Below are positions 12,601-23,406 of a DNA stretch of 64,000 nt, piece by piece (positions within the stretch are counted from its first letter, which is position 1; the number at the start of each line of letters is the position of its first letter). The position numbers and the translations under genes were made by a program. Below the pieces are notes generated by a model. The model was given only the letters and a program-made list of their open reading frames with translations, was not told the DNA's origin and searched no databases. The stretch is from Lethocerus indicus (taxonomy: Eukaryota; Arthropoda; Insecta; Hemiptera; Belostomatidae), in the NCBI GenBank assembly GCA_019843655.1, contig JACDQD010000007.1:26864365-26928364 (forward strand). The letters run 5' to 3'.

Positions 12601-15600
12601 CTGTCGACGAACGTTGTACTCTCCTCGGCCTCGACTATCTGAAGTACGGCGACCAGGAACGGGCTCACGTTCAGTCCGCAGTACGCGCCGCCACTCAGTT
12701 TCGCGCTTGGGCGTGTCTCTTTTATCGATACTGAAAAATCGTAAGCTGGATTTAATGTTTTAAAAAATAATGGGCAACTTGTTGTACGATAAAGTATAAA
12801 TGTTAATTGGTTCAAATAATTAGAATTACAGTAATATCTTTGCCTGTCATAAATTTGTGGTGAAAAATTAATATTATCTCGAACACTAATCTCGTTCCTG
12901 GGTGTATAAAGATGTATCTCTTTCCTGTGTATAAAGAAAGTGTTATATAAAGATTCTAATTTGTAGTTTGTTGTTATCTATAGTATTTGATGATTTAAGC
13001 AACCAATTCTGTATTGTAGATTTCTCATTCTCTGTCTCTCTATACTTGGTCTTTTGCCAGGCCGGTTTCGGCCACTCGCCATCTTCAGCAGCACTGAGTG
13101 TGTGGTACTGTCAATTATTAAATGATGAGTGGAAACAGGAAGCCCCCTCACAACCGTCCCATGTGCCAGCACTGCTACTGAAGACAGCGAGTGGTTTTAT
13201 AGCCTTTAAAATTATGTAGTTATTGTATAATATAAACTGTTGTTTGTATTTTGAAAAAAAATTGGAGACCTTACTTTTGGGATTGGCCTCGAATATACGC
13301 ACTATCACCCAGGAGGGGAATAGGGATAACCACTGGATCAATGGATCCATTACGCTTTGTGTACTTTAAATAGTGTCTAATAATTAAACAGAGCTTTACA
13401 TTTGATGAAGTCGTCGAGTGTGAAGTTGGACAATCGCTCGGTCGGCTCTGTGTTGTCAACGGCGTTGTCGGCCTTGTTGATTATGGCGTAGAGATTCGGC
13501 AGGTTGTCGAGCGCTGACTGGGTGGCGCGCATCACAAGCGAGGAAGCCACGCCGGGGCACGTCGCCAGGCCGTGGACGACCCACAGGGTCAGCTCCTGCT
13601 GACAGCTGCTGAACATGCCGGTACCCTCCAAAAGGTCCTTCAGCACATTCAGGGTCTCTTTCGAAGGACCCTTCGATCTCGACAGTGCCGTGCACATCAT
13701 TCTCACTCTATCACACAGTGCCTCCTACAAACATTTCAAAATTTAGTTTAACATACCTGTTTTGTGGTCTGCGAGGGGTTGGAATACCGTAGATTTCGTG
13801 TTTCTGTCTCCCTTCATTAGTTTGGTCTTTTGCTAGACCGGCTGCTCGCCATCTTCAGTAGCAGTGTTAGTCACTTTTGGCACTTTGGATGATTTTTGGG
13901 CATCCTCACTGCACTGTCACTGTCACTTGTACTGTGGTGGTTGTCTGCCATGTGTATATATACGTGTCTTGTTATTGTTAAGCCGATATACAAGAACAAG
14001 TTTACAGTAGAACACTATCGAACTACAGTCGTCAGAGTCTTCTGTCTCCTCTCTCACTAGTTTGGTCTTTTGCTCTTTTTTTGAAGTGACACACTGCTAC
14101 TGAAGATGGTGAGTGGCCGAAACCGGTCTAGCAAAAGACTAAACCAGCAAGAGGAGATGGAAAAATGTGAAAACTAGTGTTCCAAACCATTGCAGACCAG
14201 AAAATTGGTAACTGAAAACACACTGCTGTAGTCCATATTAGCCCTCTATAAGGTTTATATTAATATCAACTTTTAAAATCTCAACACTGAATCATGAAAA
14301 TATTGACAATGGTCAATTTCTAAATACTTAGAAATGAGTCATAAATTTCAAACGTTGGTTGAAATGCAAACTTTCCCACCAACCTAATACAATAAGACAA
14401 TCGGTATTAGGAAAAATGTTTTCAAAACCGGTCCACTAGCGAGATAGATGTATTTTTACCATTGTAGAGGTGGAGGCATCAGGCGGGAAGATGATCAAGC
14501 TCAGCTGAACAGTTCTGAGTACAACGCACTCTTGAGTATCGTCCGAACAGCTCTTAATCAAACCTTTCACCATGTTGTACAGAACATCCAATTTCTCGCT
14601 CTTGTACCTGCGGCGCACCGAACCAAAAAATAAATTTCCTCTTAATTTGTTACGTTCATTTAATGCCATATTATGAGTTAAAAACAAGTCGAGCATTTAT
14701 AACCATAATCATTAAAATGAAGGAAAATAAACAGACGCAAGAAAATTGGTAATTAGAAAGTCATTCAATTTAATTTTAAAATGTGTATTTAAATTTGATA
14801 AGTAAGATAAATTTATAAGGTGAATAGTTATTTTACAAGCTTTTGAAAATGAAAATTTGTTGAAACCGACCTGAGACTGTCCATGAGCTGGGGACAGACT
14901 CTTTCGTAGAGGAGAAGGGCGGTCACAATTCTGCAATAGGTTTTCGCGTCGAGTTCTTGACACGCGTTGCTCAACAGTTGGAACAGGTTGTAACTTTCGC
15001 CGAAATTCTGAAATGTATAACAAAATTCAATCAACGCCTTCTCAACTTGATGCCGAAATTCGGTACGAGACTTAATGTAAGTATATAAGTATCACATTAG
15101 AACTGTAAATTAGAAACAAAAATTTTTTTGAGACTATCAATGAGGACGCAACACCCTGAGCCACTGAGGCCCCTACTTTTGGTCTTATAGTAGAAAATAC
15201 TAGGCAAAGTATTAAACATTTCTCATATTTCTTTTCTACTGCATATGATATATTATGAACGGAAATTATTATTATTACGGTGATATTTTAGAACTATCCT
15301 TATTAAATTGCCTTTGTATTACACTTTAATTGTTGATGGCGAAACTGATTTATATTTGTCCCCATATAGTTTATTATTAATATAATAATTAAAGGACACA
15401 AAGTGTAAATTTCGATGTGTTACTCGCCTTGATGAAGTACTGAGTCATAACCGAAATGTAGAGTGTTATGTCAGGGTGTGTACTGCGGACAGAGTTTGTA
15501 AAAGTCAAGAACTGTTTGAGACAGACGATGATGGTCTTCAACGCCGTACTCCTTGTCTTGGCGTCGCTTGACAACACGGTCATCTCGTCGGTGATCGCCG

Positions 15601-18600
15601 TCACAAGACACTGCGGCAACAGGACGCGCTGCGCCAGTCTGACGCACCCCCGCAGTTCCACCTTTGTCCCCACCAGAGTCATGTCTTTTATTACCTGCAA
15701 GCACAGAGAACAGACTACACTGACGCTTCCGTAACCCAGGGGTAAGATTGTGTGAGGTTGCGATAAGAATTTCAGTCGCCAGGAATTGACCCGCTGCTCC
15801 CTCAGGATTTTTCCTGTCTTCAGAAACCGCTTGAGTGACGTTCAATGGTTTTCCCCCTGGGACCCCCGCAGAACTCTTAATGTTCCATCATCAGGGTCCA
15901 ACCAAAGGGTAAATCAACTACATACTTGAATGTTGGGAACATTTGTTCCTGTATTACCGGGAACCATCCTCTATTGATATTGCATCCAATATCTCTACTA
16001 CCTCCCTAATAATCCTGTTCTGGTAGTTCCCCCCCCTGAAAGAAAGAATTTTTGTGTTCTCAAATTCAATTTTTATTCTTTTCAAAAATCCTTTCCAGGG
16101 ACAAAAAACTACTGAAACAAGATTATTAGGGAGGCATATTAGGTGAGTGAGAAAGAGCCAGTCTATATAAGAAATATTGAAAATTTGAAAACAAAAAAAC
16201 TACATCAAGATCCCCAATCTTGTAGATTTCGAGTGTTTCTGTCTCCTCTCACTGGTTTGGTCTTTTGCTAGACGGGTTTCGGCTGCTCACCATCTTCAGT
16301 AGCTGCATTATTCACTTTTGGCACTTTGGCTGTGTGCGACTTGTACTGTGGTGACAGTGCAGTGAGGATGCCGCCCGAAAAACATTGCCAAAAGTGACTA
16401 ACACCGCTACTGCAGATGGTGAGCAGTTGAAACCGGTGAAAGCAGCAGACCACAAAAGAGGTATGTTAAACTAATCCCAAATCTTATTATAAGGGAAAAA
16501 TGGTGTATCAACGATGAGAAATGCGACATTTACCTTGCGTACAAACGTGACAACTTTGACAAATTTGTTTGGCGTCTGTATGTACGGTTCAAAGAGCTGG
16601 GCGAAAACGTACCCGAAAACATCGGGCGAAACCCGAAACACTTTCGACATCAGTTCGCACTGCAGAGGATCCTCCCACGGTTGAATCAATCCCTGCAAAC
16701 ATAATTTCATTAAGTTATGAGTTTAGAATTTAGAATCGTCCACATCGATCTTCATCTCCTCTTGAGAATTCTGGAAAAAATTGGTTTTATCGAAAATTGT
16801 TCACATATATATATTTTATTTTTTATTTTCTATTATTTATTTTGAGGCACAATTATGGTTTCCCTGTTATGTGCCACGGATTGCAGAAAACCCCATTATA
16901 TTTCGTGTAATAATTGTATTTGTAAGATATAAGTTGTTTTATGTTTTCTGGATTATTACTTAAGGCAATTACAATGGTCATAGTACGGTGGGTCCGTTGC
17001 CAGTAGTGACCGGTCCCCACTCTATTACAACTCTTATTACTTGGCAAATCTTGATTTACCTGCATAATAGTCGACAGGAGGGTGTTGCAGAATTTTTTGC
17101 TCGAAGTCCCGTACGACGGGTCCTGGAATACGACGCCGAGTTTGGAGCAAGTTAGCAGCTGCATCAGCAACTTGTGGACGCCTGATCTGATGCAGTCCAA
17201 GTCGTCGGGGTCCACTTCGGCCTGTCGACAAAACGGTGGTCGTGAAATTAACGTTTTTGAGAAATTATGACACAAAATTATTGCATTAAATTCGAATCGG
17301 AGGACCGTCCTTGAACTCCAGAAATCCAGAATTTGAATAAAAATTATGCAATGTACTCAATAATGCTAGGTATACACCAATATTTCATAACCATATGCGA
17401 ATTTGAATAGATTGTGATTGATTTGAAATACAGCAGTGTTCCACAGAACACTCTAAAGAGCTCAAATTTATTATCGAAATAATACATTAAAAGGAGAATA
17501 TATTTTAAAAAAATAAAGAGAATGTTTAATGCAAGGAATTTGCAGTACATAGATATTCTGATCACCAAATTTTGAAGTGTCGGAAAAAATATCTTTTAGT
17601 TAACTTTAATTAGTTATGTGTCACATAATTCATAAATAACTATTAATACTCCTTAACAATTCATTCTTTGAATAAACATTATAACTGTTGAGTATTTTTT
17701 TCATTATTGTATTAAATTACTTATTAATTAATATGGGAAAAATTGTTTCACTCAATGAGTGTTCCACATTAAGAATAAGATTGGAACAAATTATGCTCAA
17801 CAGGTTCCAATGTATAACAAACGTAAAACAAAAACTTACGTTGGATACAGTTATAGATTTCTTTTCTGTGTAGTGGGTCTTCATCTCGTACGGGTTCCAC
17901 GAGTAGACACTGACCAGGTGCAATATGTTGTGCGTATTGAATATCACCAATTTGTGATTTCGGCTGAGATCCTTGTTTTGAACGATGTTGGTCTGAAGAA
18001 CGGCGAGGAAGTGTTCGAGCAATGGGCGCGGATCGTGTTTCAGGCCGGGAAATATCGAAGCCAAAACTCCTAGAAAAAAAAGTATATATTTGAAAGTTGA
18101 AATGACAGAAAATAGCGCAAAGATTAAGCGAATTTCATATTCGTAATGCCCTCGATTGTGCTTACAACGGGGTTGACCCCTTGTAAGTTTAATTTGTTGT
18201 TATGCACTTTGTGATATGGAATGAGCGGCTTATGTTGTCGCACCACCGATCTCTAGGTTCAACTCTAGGCGCCCTCTAGGAAGGGGCCATGCTCTGTACC
18301 CTGAGCGTCTGACGCTCCTTTAATTAAAACTACAACTTTTTGTAAATTGATTTCGTGTTACCTTTTTTGTAAATTAACTTCTTGAGTATCGACGGAGATC
18401 TGTCGACGATGAAGGCCAACAGGAATTTGATATAAGCCGTTCTGACTGTGTCGAGTCTGTCGGGTCTGTAGTGTTCAGCGAGCGATTGGCACAGGTCGAA
18501 AGAAACTTCGAAATTCAAAAGTATCTGTTCGCCGAAATAATCATTGATGTTGGCCAATGCTGCAACAGAAAAAAAAATTATGAGATTAAATGTTTATGGG

Positions 18601-19560
18601 TCCTGAAAGGTTATAACTCCTAAGGAAAGGTTATATCCTCCGCTCATGGTTTTTTTTAAACTTTTGGTATTCTACGTACAATATAAAATAACTTACCCGT
18701 CAATAATTTGAGGGCACATTTCCTTGTGCCAACATTTTTATCAGGCAACAACATCGTGAAAAGCCATTTTGAATATCCGACCAATAGCTGTTTACAACTG
18801 CTCACTAATTCATCAATACGATCGTAGTGGTCTTTCCTGAATCTGAAAAATTGTTTCAAAACAAACGGAATTTTTTTGTGCGAAGCTACATACTTTTATT
18901 CGAAATATATATTCCCCAAAATGCTAACACTTTTCTGTCATGTCTACTAATTAACTCATCAATCCAGAACTGTTGCTTATTTCACTAGGCGGGTAACGCA
19001 CACGATCTCACAGCATATTTATGCAACTCACTTGTTAATAACATGATGCATGGCGTTGAAAATAATCAGGCACGGACCCTTCTGCGTTTTAATGTTGAAC
19101 CTGACCAATATAGTCAGCAGTTCGTCGAGGCTGCCGCCCTCCATTATGTACTCATCGACACTTTCCTCGTCGCAGTTTATCTTGAAGTAACTCTTGAGAC
19201 CTGGCACAACATTTAAACGCGGTAATGTTTTTGTAAAATGGGCGAAAAGACACCGCTACTGAAGATGGCGAGGGCTACATGCAAAATCCCCCGGTATTCC
19301 AACACCCCGCAGACCACAAGACAGGTATTCCAAACTAATCACAAACACGCAGTCAACTTACAGTCGATGCATTCTGGGGTCTTGAGCTTCTGACGAAGCT
19401 CGCCGGCCGAAATGCTCCTGGTCGGCTTCGAACTTTCCTCATCGAATTCATCGATTTCATCCTCGCTTATATCTTCTTCCTCCTCCCCTTCCTCCTCTTC
19501 CTCCTTGTTACCGACCTCATGTTCGTATTTCCTCTTCAACGGTAGCTGTTCATTCATCAT
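3646..19560 (-). CDS. URB1: Nucleolar pre-ribosomal-associated protein 1 homologue (URB1/Npa1), 26 exons
   Basis: Exons in transcript order: 19362-19560, 19032-19200, 18697-18842, 18362-18559, 17840-18069, 17060-17221, 16534-16692, 15428-15694, 14871-15007, 14460-14607, 13400-13724, about 13275-13350, 12549-12730, 12210-12422, 11090-11400, 10450-10590, 10115-10365, 9075-9365, 8704-8887, 8090-8391, 7264-7391, 6737-6979, 6119-6354, 5162-5458, 4610-4748, 3646-3906. Phases join in frame at every junction except exon 11/12. The product is about 1,800 residues (human URB1 is about 2,270). An acidic N-terminus is followed by helical-repeat sequence. Near the C-terminus are YDPSFILSVLCHVIEHSN, then LSSEDPRVRGAAFYML, then VHQEWILKVLKDGIRQASD, which I recognise as URB1 C-terminal (NopRA1) motifs. 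URB1/Npa1 is a scaffold for early 60S pre-ribosome assembly in the nucleolus. ATG 19560 is used as start, but the frame stays open to an acceptor at 19575, so a short upstream exon could supply an earlier start. Confidence 0.92.
3932..4300. mobile_element. FB family inverted-repeat element in URB1 intron 25
   Basis: Left arm end (ACCTGTTTTGTGG, TCTGTCTCCTCTC) at 3932-4015. The right arm (GTGACAGTGACAGTGCAG, GAGGATGCCC, ACCGGTCTAGC) runs at 4140-4300. The centre holds a CGTATATATACACACG stretch shared with the copies at 11.7 and 13.9 kb. The ribozyme-like motif is mutated (TTGAAGA). Confidence 0.85.
4803..4985 (+). mobile_element. FB family, single right arm in URB1 intron 24
   Basis: Runs from GTGACAGTGACAGTG through GAGGATGCCC and GCTACTGAAGATGG to AGGAGACAGAAACACACG. 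The 37-nt motif at 4898-4934 is intact except for TACC in place of TAGC at its 3' end. Confidence 0.85.
5566..5694 (+). mobile_element. FB family, outer right arm in URB1 intron 23
   Basis: Contains GAAGATGGCGAGCGGCC, AAGAGGAGACAGAAACAC and the terminal CACCCCTCGCAGAC followed by AAAGCAGGTATT. Confidence 0.85.
7677..7900 (-). mobile_element. Mariner-type transposon 3' end with an FB half-copy inserted, in URB1 intron 20
   Basis: The end begins AGGGGGACCGGAAAGTAATG, a mariner-like terminal sequence. Further in, the minus strand reads KLQKVVENKGDYVID followed by stop, the characteristic C-terminus of mariner transposases. An FB right arm (7712-7797) lies between the terminus and the coding remnant. 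The rest of the transposase is not present. Confidence 0.7.
9797..10036. mobile_element. FB family element in URB1 intron 17
   Basis: Left arm with TCTGTCTCCTCTCGCTGG and motif at 9841-9877 (minus), then GGGCATCCTCACTGCACC. It ends with right-arm sequence CTACGGTATGC, CCTCGCAGGCCACAAAGC, AGGTATGTTAAAC. Confidence 0.85.
11531..11772. mobile_element. FB family element in URB1 intron 14
   Basis: Complete left arm with motif at 11562-11598, GGTGGTTGTCTGTTTGTCG centre, and the right outer end ATTCCAACCCCTCGCAGG then CCACAAAACAG. Confidence 0.85.
13035..13190. mobile_element. FB family fragments in URB1 intron 12
   Basis: Left-arm piece GGTCTTTTGCCAGGCCGG to CATCTTCAGCAG at 13045-13090, and a short right-arm piece ACTGCTACTGAAGACAGCG near 13170. 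Confidence 0.65.
13275..13400 (-). other. URB1: URB1 exon 11/12 junction that does not close in frame
   Basis: Exon 11 ends ATC AAA T before GTAAAG (phase 1). Exon 12 must be read as WLSLFPSWVIVRIFEANPK to join exon 13. No AG in the 50-70 nt between gives that frame without crossing a TAA or TAG. The cause may be a 1-nt assembly error, a real frame disruption or a non-canonical splice. Confidence 0.6.
13750..14215. mobile_element. FB family, two adjacent copies in URB1 intron 10
   Basis: A full left arm (ACATACCTGTTTTGTGGTC to ACTGTGGTGGTTGTC) is followed at 14040-14215 by a second partial copy. The right arm of that copy holds an intact 37-nt motif at 14096-14132. Confidence 0.85.
15008..15427 (-). 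other. URB1: URB1 introns longer than 300 bp with nothing recognised
   Basis: This intron, and those at 6355-6736, 8392-8703, 10591-11089, 16693-17059 and 17222-17839, are AT-rich. I see no repeat, RNA gene or coding exon in them. The 10591-11089 intron has a CCCTCC-rich stretch near 10935-10985. Confidence 0.5.
15426..15427 (-). other. URB1: GC donor of URB1 intron 8 (GC-AG intron)
   Basis: Exon 8 ends ATC AAG and is followed by GCGAGT rather than GT. Splicing here joins phase 0 to AAT TTC GGC of exon 9 (acceptor at 15008-15009) and keeps the frame. The nearest GT (GCGA/GTAACA) would shift the frame. Confidence 0.75.
16222..16468. mobile_element. FB family element in URB1 intron 7
   Basis: Both arms are present around a short centre, ending GCAGACCACAAAAGAGG then TATGTTAAAC. 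The right-arm motif is eroded (CTGCAGA, GTTGAAACCGG). Confidence 0.85.
19244..19338 (+). mobile_element. FB family half-copy forming most of URB1 intron 1
   Basis: GACACCGCTACTGAAGATGG, then an internal deletion, then GGTATTCCAACACCCCGC and ACCACAAGACAGGTATTCC. The intron is only 19201-19361, so the repeat fills more than half of it. Confidence 0.8.
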
Positions 19561-19574
19561 CGTCGGTTCGATTT
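19362..19574 (-). CDS. URB1: URB1 exon 1 (acidic N-terminal region)
   Basis: Starts MMNEQLPLKRK and carries a run of Glu/Asp (about residues 18-43), a composition common in nucleolar proteins. The donor is CGACT/GTAAGT at 19360-19361. A good acceptor at 19575-19576 shows that this exon is preceded by another, so the real first exon, and possibly the real start codon, lies to the right within about 19,600-20,100; I could not identify it. Confidence 0.75.
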
Positions 19575-20100
19575 CTGCAACCGACGAAACAGATAACAGT
19601 GAATATTACACTCCATTCCAAAACAGACTTTGAAGTTACGACCTCAGTAATACCATCAGTTTATCGTTCGTTCTGAGGACAAAAATACTACTTTTGAAAC
19701 CGTACAAACAGCAGTTGGACTCTGTGCAATGCACGGTATTTACTCCGTGTTACCTTGTTCCTGTTTGTTGTTCAACGTTCTTGAAAGCCCAGAGCTAAAA
19801 GGGACAACGTTGTTGAACGTTTTGACCGGCAGCGCCAAACACGGTCAGGACAACGCGACGCGAACAAACGTTAACCCAACAATAAAACAGATCGTGTTCG
19901 CAAATCGTATTGAAAATACGAGGAAATCGATATTGGACAATAACAATAACTGGTATATTACCTAAAAAAGGGCGGTCGGTAGGAAGGCGATAACCTGCCG
20001 AGTGTGCGAGTCTAGAGGCGGACCCGCCACATATGACACAATAGCGGGCGCCTCTTCATAAAAACTAAAACAAAATTGATTTTATATCAATTACTGAAAA
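19575..20100 (-). other. URB1 upstream region
   Basis: Should hold the missing first URB1 exon and promoter, given the acceptor at 19575-19576. Moderately GC-rich around 19980-20060. No TATA box or first exon could be fixed. Confidence 0.35.
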
Positions 20101-23100
20101 TACGGTTAACCGTATTAATAAACTGTAGCCAGGCCCCGAACACCTGCACCTGATATAACCTTCGATAACTCAAATTCCCTTAGAGTTCGGAGAAAATGTT
20201 CAAATTGACCATAATTCATAACTTACAGACATAATCCTCAGTTGGCAACGGCACCGCTATCACATTTAAATTGAAATTTCATATTTCCGCCAAACTTAAC
20301 GAATTATTACTCATATTATTGTTTACAGTTATCACTTAAAACTTTCATTTCCTTGTTAAGAACTGTATCTGAAATAAGGACCCCAAGGCATTAAGTAGTT
20401 ACTGTCAGGACTTGATACATTTAAATGGTATATTTACACTTAAAACCCGAGGTTTCATTTCATGATATATAATAAACGTTATGGATGATGATTGACTGTA
20501 TTTATATAGCGCAATAACATTAAACGTTATGGAATATTTTCTCAGATTTTTTTATTAATATGCAATGAACACCACCTAGACCCAAATCTCCATATCAAAT
20601 TCGCAATTTTTAAATTGAGAATAATTTATTACATAGATACATAATTCTCAATTGGCAACAGCTTACCAAATTATTATTCAGATTATTGTTACTATAACAC
20701 ATCTTGGGTGATCAACAAAGGTTAATAGTGTTAACAAAATATTTCAAATTATCTAAAATAATGTGTATCGGAACAAAAAGTTGCATATGGAAATGAATAT
20801 ATTATCCGCAGGTTGAGATAAAACCAAGTTAATTAAGTTCTTAATAAAAAAAAATTCTTCGGGAAATCCACTTTAGTGATCACCTGTGCTGCAAGTTTCA
20901 TTCCTAAGATTTGCTTCATAGGTCCTGAATTGAAAAACAGTAGGCAGGGTACAAAATTTATTGTTTAAACATTTTCAAATCTAGACGAAAAATTTGCACG
21001 GTAAAAAACTATACGCTGCATAACGGTTATTGAATATTCATTGTATTTTGAAAGTGTTAAGCCAAGAAAACATTCCAACATTTTGTTCAGCACTTTAAAC
21101 GATTGTTGGGTGATATTTCAAATTAATAATTCAAATTATCTGAAAATCTTGTGTATCGGAACAAAAAGTTGTACCTAAATAAGGATAAGGCTGAAAATAT
21201 TAATACTTCTTTTAGTAATAATTTTTTTTATTTACAGAAATGTTTACATAAATGTACAGAGTATTGTGTGTGCCGTGTAAATACAGCTAGGACCGTTTCT
21301 TCAATACTGGGCACGGTCTCTTGTTTGTCTAAAAGGATTCTGTCTCTCAGGAATGCATAGAAAATTCAACAGCTGTTTGACCGGATATGCTATGGACATA
21401 TAAGGAACTTGATCGCAGGTTTCGCTTTTAACATTTATTGCATACATCTTTATGCAAATTGCACCAATTTGAAACAATTGTCATCTCTATTTTGATATCA
21501 GTTTTTTCCCATTAGTCAGTTATATAAAACCACATATTTTATATATATATATATATATTTCATGTATATATATATCTCGTATTAAATATCTCTTACTAAA
21601 TTATATATTTATATAATACTCAAAAACACAAATTAAAGCTATGATATTCAACACAACACACTAGATTAAATGTGAACTTTTTCCTCTTTTCACAAATAAT
21701 AACACCGAATAATGTACACTTTGTTTTTTCAAAATGTTATATCACACACATTGAACGTTTAGAAATAATACTATTGTTCGAAAAGGGTAAAAAGAAATCC
21801 AACAGAAACAAAAATTATTTTGTGCGGGAAAATTAAGAGATGGATATAACCTCGTTGTTAATTTTCCGACAAACCCTGCAACAGTCAAATAACCTTGGGA
21901 AATATTCGCAATTTTGGAAAACTGAAATAAAAAGATCTGAGATTTTTACTTTATTTTTCACTAAATAAATATTTTTCTTCATCTATTATATACAACTAAA
22001 AATATATCACTCACTCGTCATATTTATTCAAATTTTTTTCTAAATTTTCCGTTTAAATTATCCGAGCTATAAGATTTATCGAACGCGGGAAAATATTAAA
22101 ATTGAAACCTAATCTTTGGGATGCTAAAATGAAGAAAAAAATGGAAACTTTTTTGCCGACGCACAATTAAAAAATGAAATCAGCTTAAAAACGGTCCCAA
22201 GACCGTATGCCTTTTGTCGTTTCCTACAGCATGATAGAACAACTCTTTGCGACTCGAAAGCTCGATTCATCAGTCTAAATTATCATACACCGTCCCCAAC
22301 AAATGTGTCCATCCGTTTGTTCAATCCCAATCGATACTTGATAAAACGACAGCAGTCTTATTTCACCAGTCGCATGCACAAATCGTTCAACTTAAATTAT
22401 CAAAGAGACCCATCAATTATAAACAAATGCAGAGATATAATAGCGATAAAACGAAGCACTTTTTTTGCAAATAGCCTTCACACACTTTTATATAATTTAC
22501 GAATATGTATACAGTTATGATATATACATTCACACACCATATAAATATATCTCTTTCGAGTACACAATTTGTATACCTCTAAATGGGAAGAAACTATTCA
22601 ATTAGGTATTCTAATCACGTGCGTGCTCTGTCTTATTAGACATTTTGAAATTGAATGCTCGCATTTAAAAAAAAAGAAAAAATCAGATACAATTCAGGTA
22701 AAAAGCAAAACTAATTTTTTACTAGCAATTGACCGGTACCAATACATTTCCTCAAACATGCCAATATATTTGGCCAAAAGGGTATAATGATACTGTCGTT
22801 ATAACTTAAACAAATAATCACAAATGAGATTTTCAAGACAAAACGAATACACAGATTTGGATAAAATAAATGTTTGGTCAATATTCGATACAAGGAAGCC
22901 ATACGACACATCCCACTCACACCTCTAAGTACCTTCTCGTAACTTTTAATCACACTCACAATAGTCAACATTCGATAATAATTTAACTTTGTCATTTCAA
23001 TATCAATAGAGCAATAGACACCCCCAACATTCGTCGCAATACTAAAATATTACTACTAGACCTAATAAAATAGGCGAAATAGTCTTTTAATTAATTAGTA

Positions 23101-23400
23101 CCGGTCGATTTATTTAAAGTAGGGCTATATTTATCAACGCGAGATTTTTATCTCCATAAAATAATACGGCTCAATGACAACTCTGTCGCTTTTTTGGATG
23201 AAAGGCGGTGGGGGTGGGGGAGGGTAACAACGCTAAACATATCATTTTGTAAACCGACACTACGAAAATGGGTCGCGCGGCGGAAATAATAAATATACAA
23301 TGGATTCGGACAGAAAGCAAAACTAATTTACTAACAATTAGGTACCCGGTACTGTTTCCTTAAATATATATCGGTATATTTAGGCGTCGAGGAATCAGTT
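20100..23400 (-). other. AT-rich region downstream of KDM2 (3' UTR and spacer)
   Basis: No coding exon, F-box or leucine-rich-repeat sequence is visible in any frame. The region is AT-rich with a (TA)n stretch near 21541-21560. It lies directly downstream of the KDM2 stop, so part of it is probably the 3' UTR. A G-run (GGTGGGGGTGGGGGAGGG) sits near 23210. Confidence 0.45.
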
Positions 23401-23406
23401 TTATGT

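Noticed and set aside
18230..18310. B-box-like AGGTTCAACTCTAGG in URB1 intron 4
   Set aside because: No A-box at suitable spacing, and no second copy was noticed.
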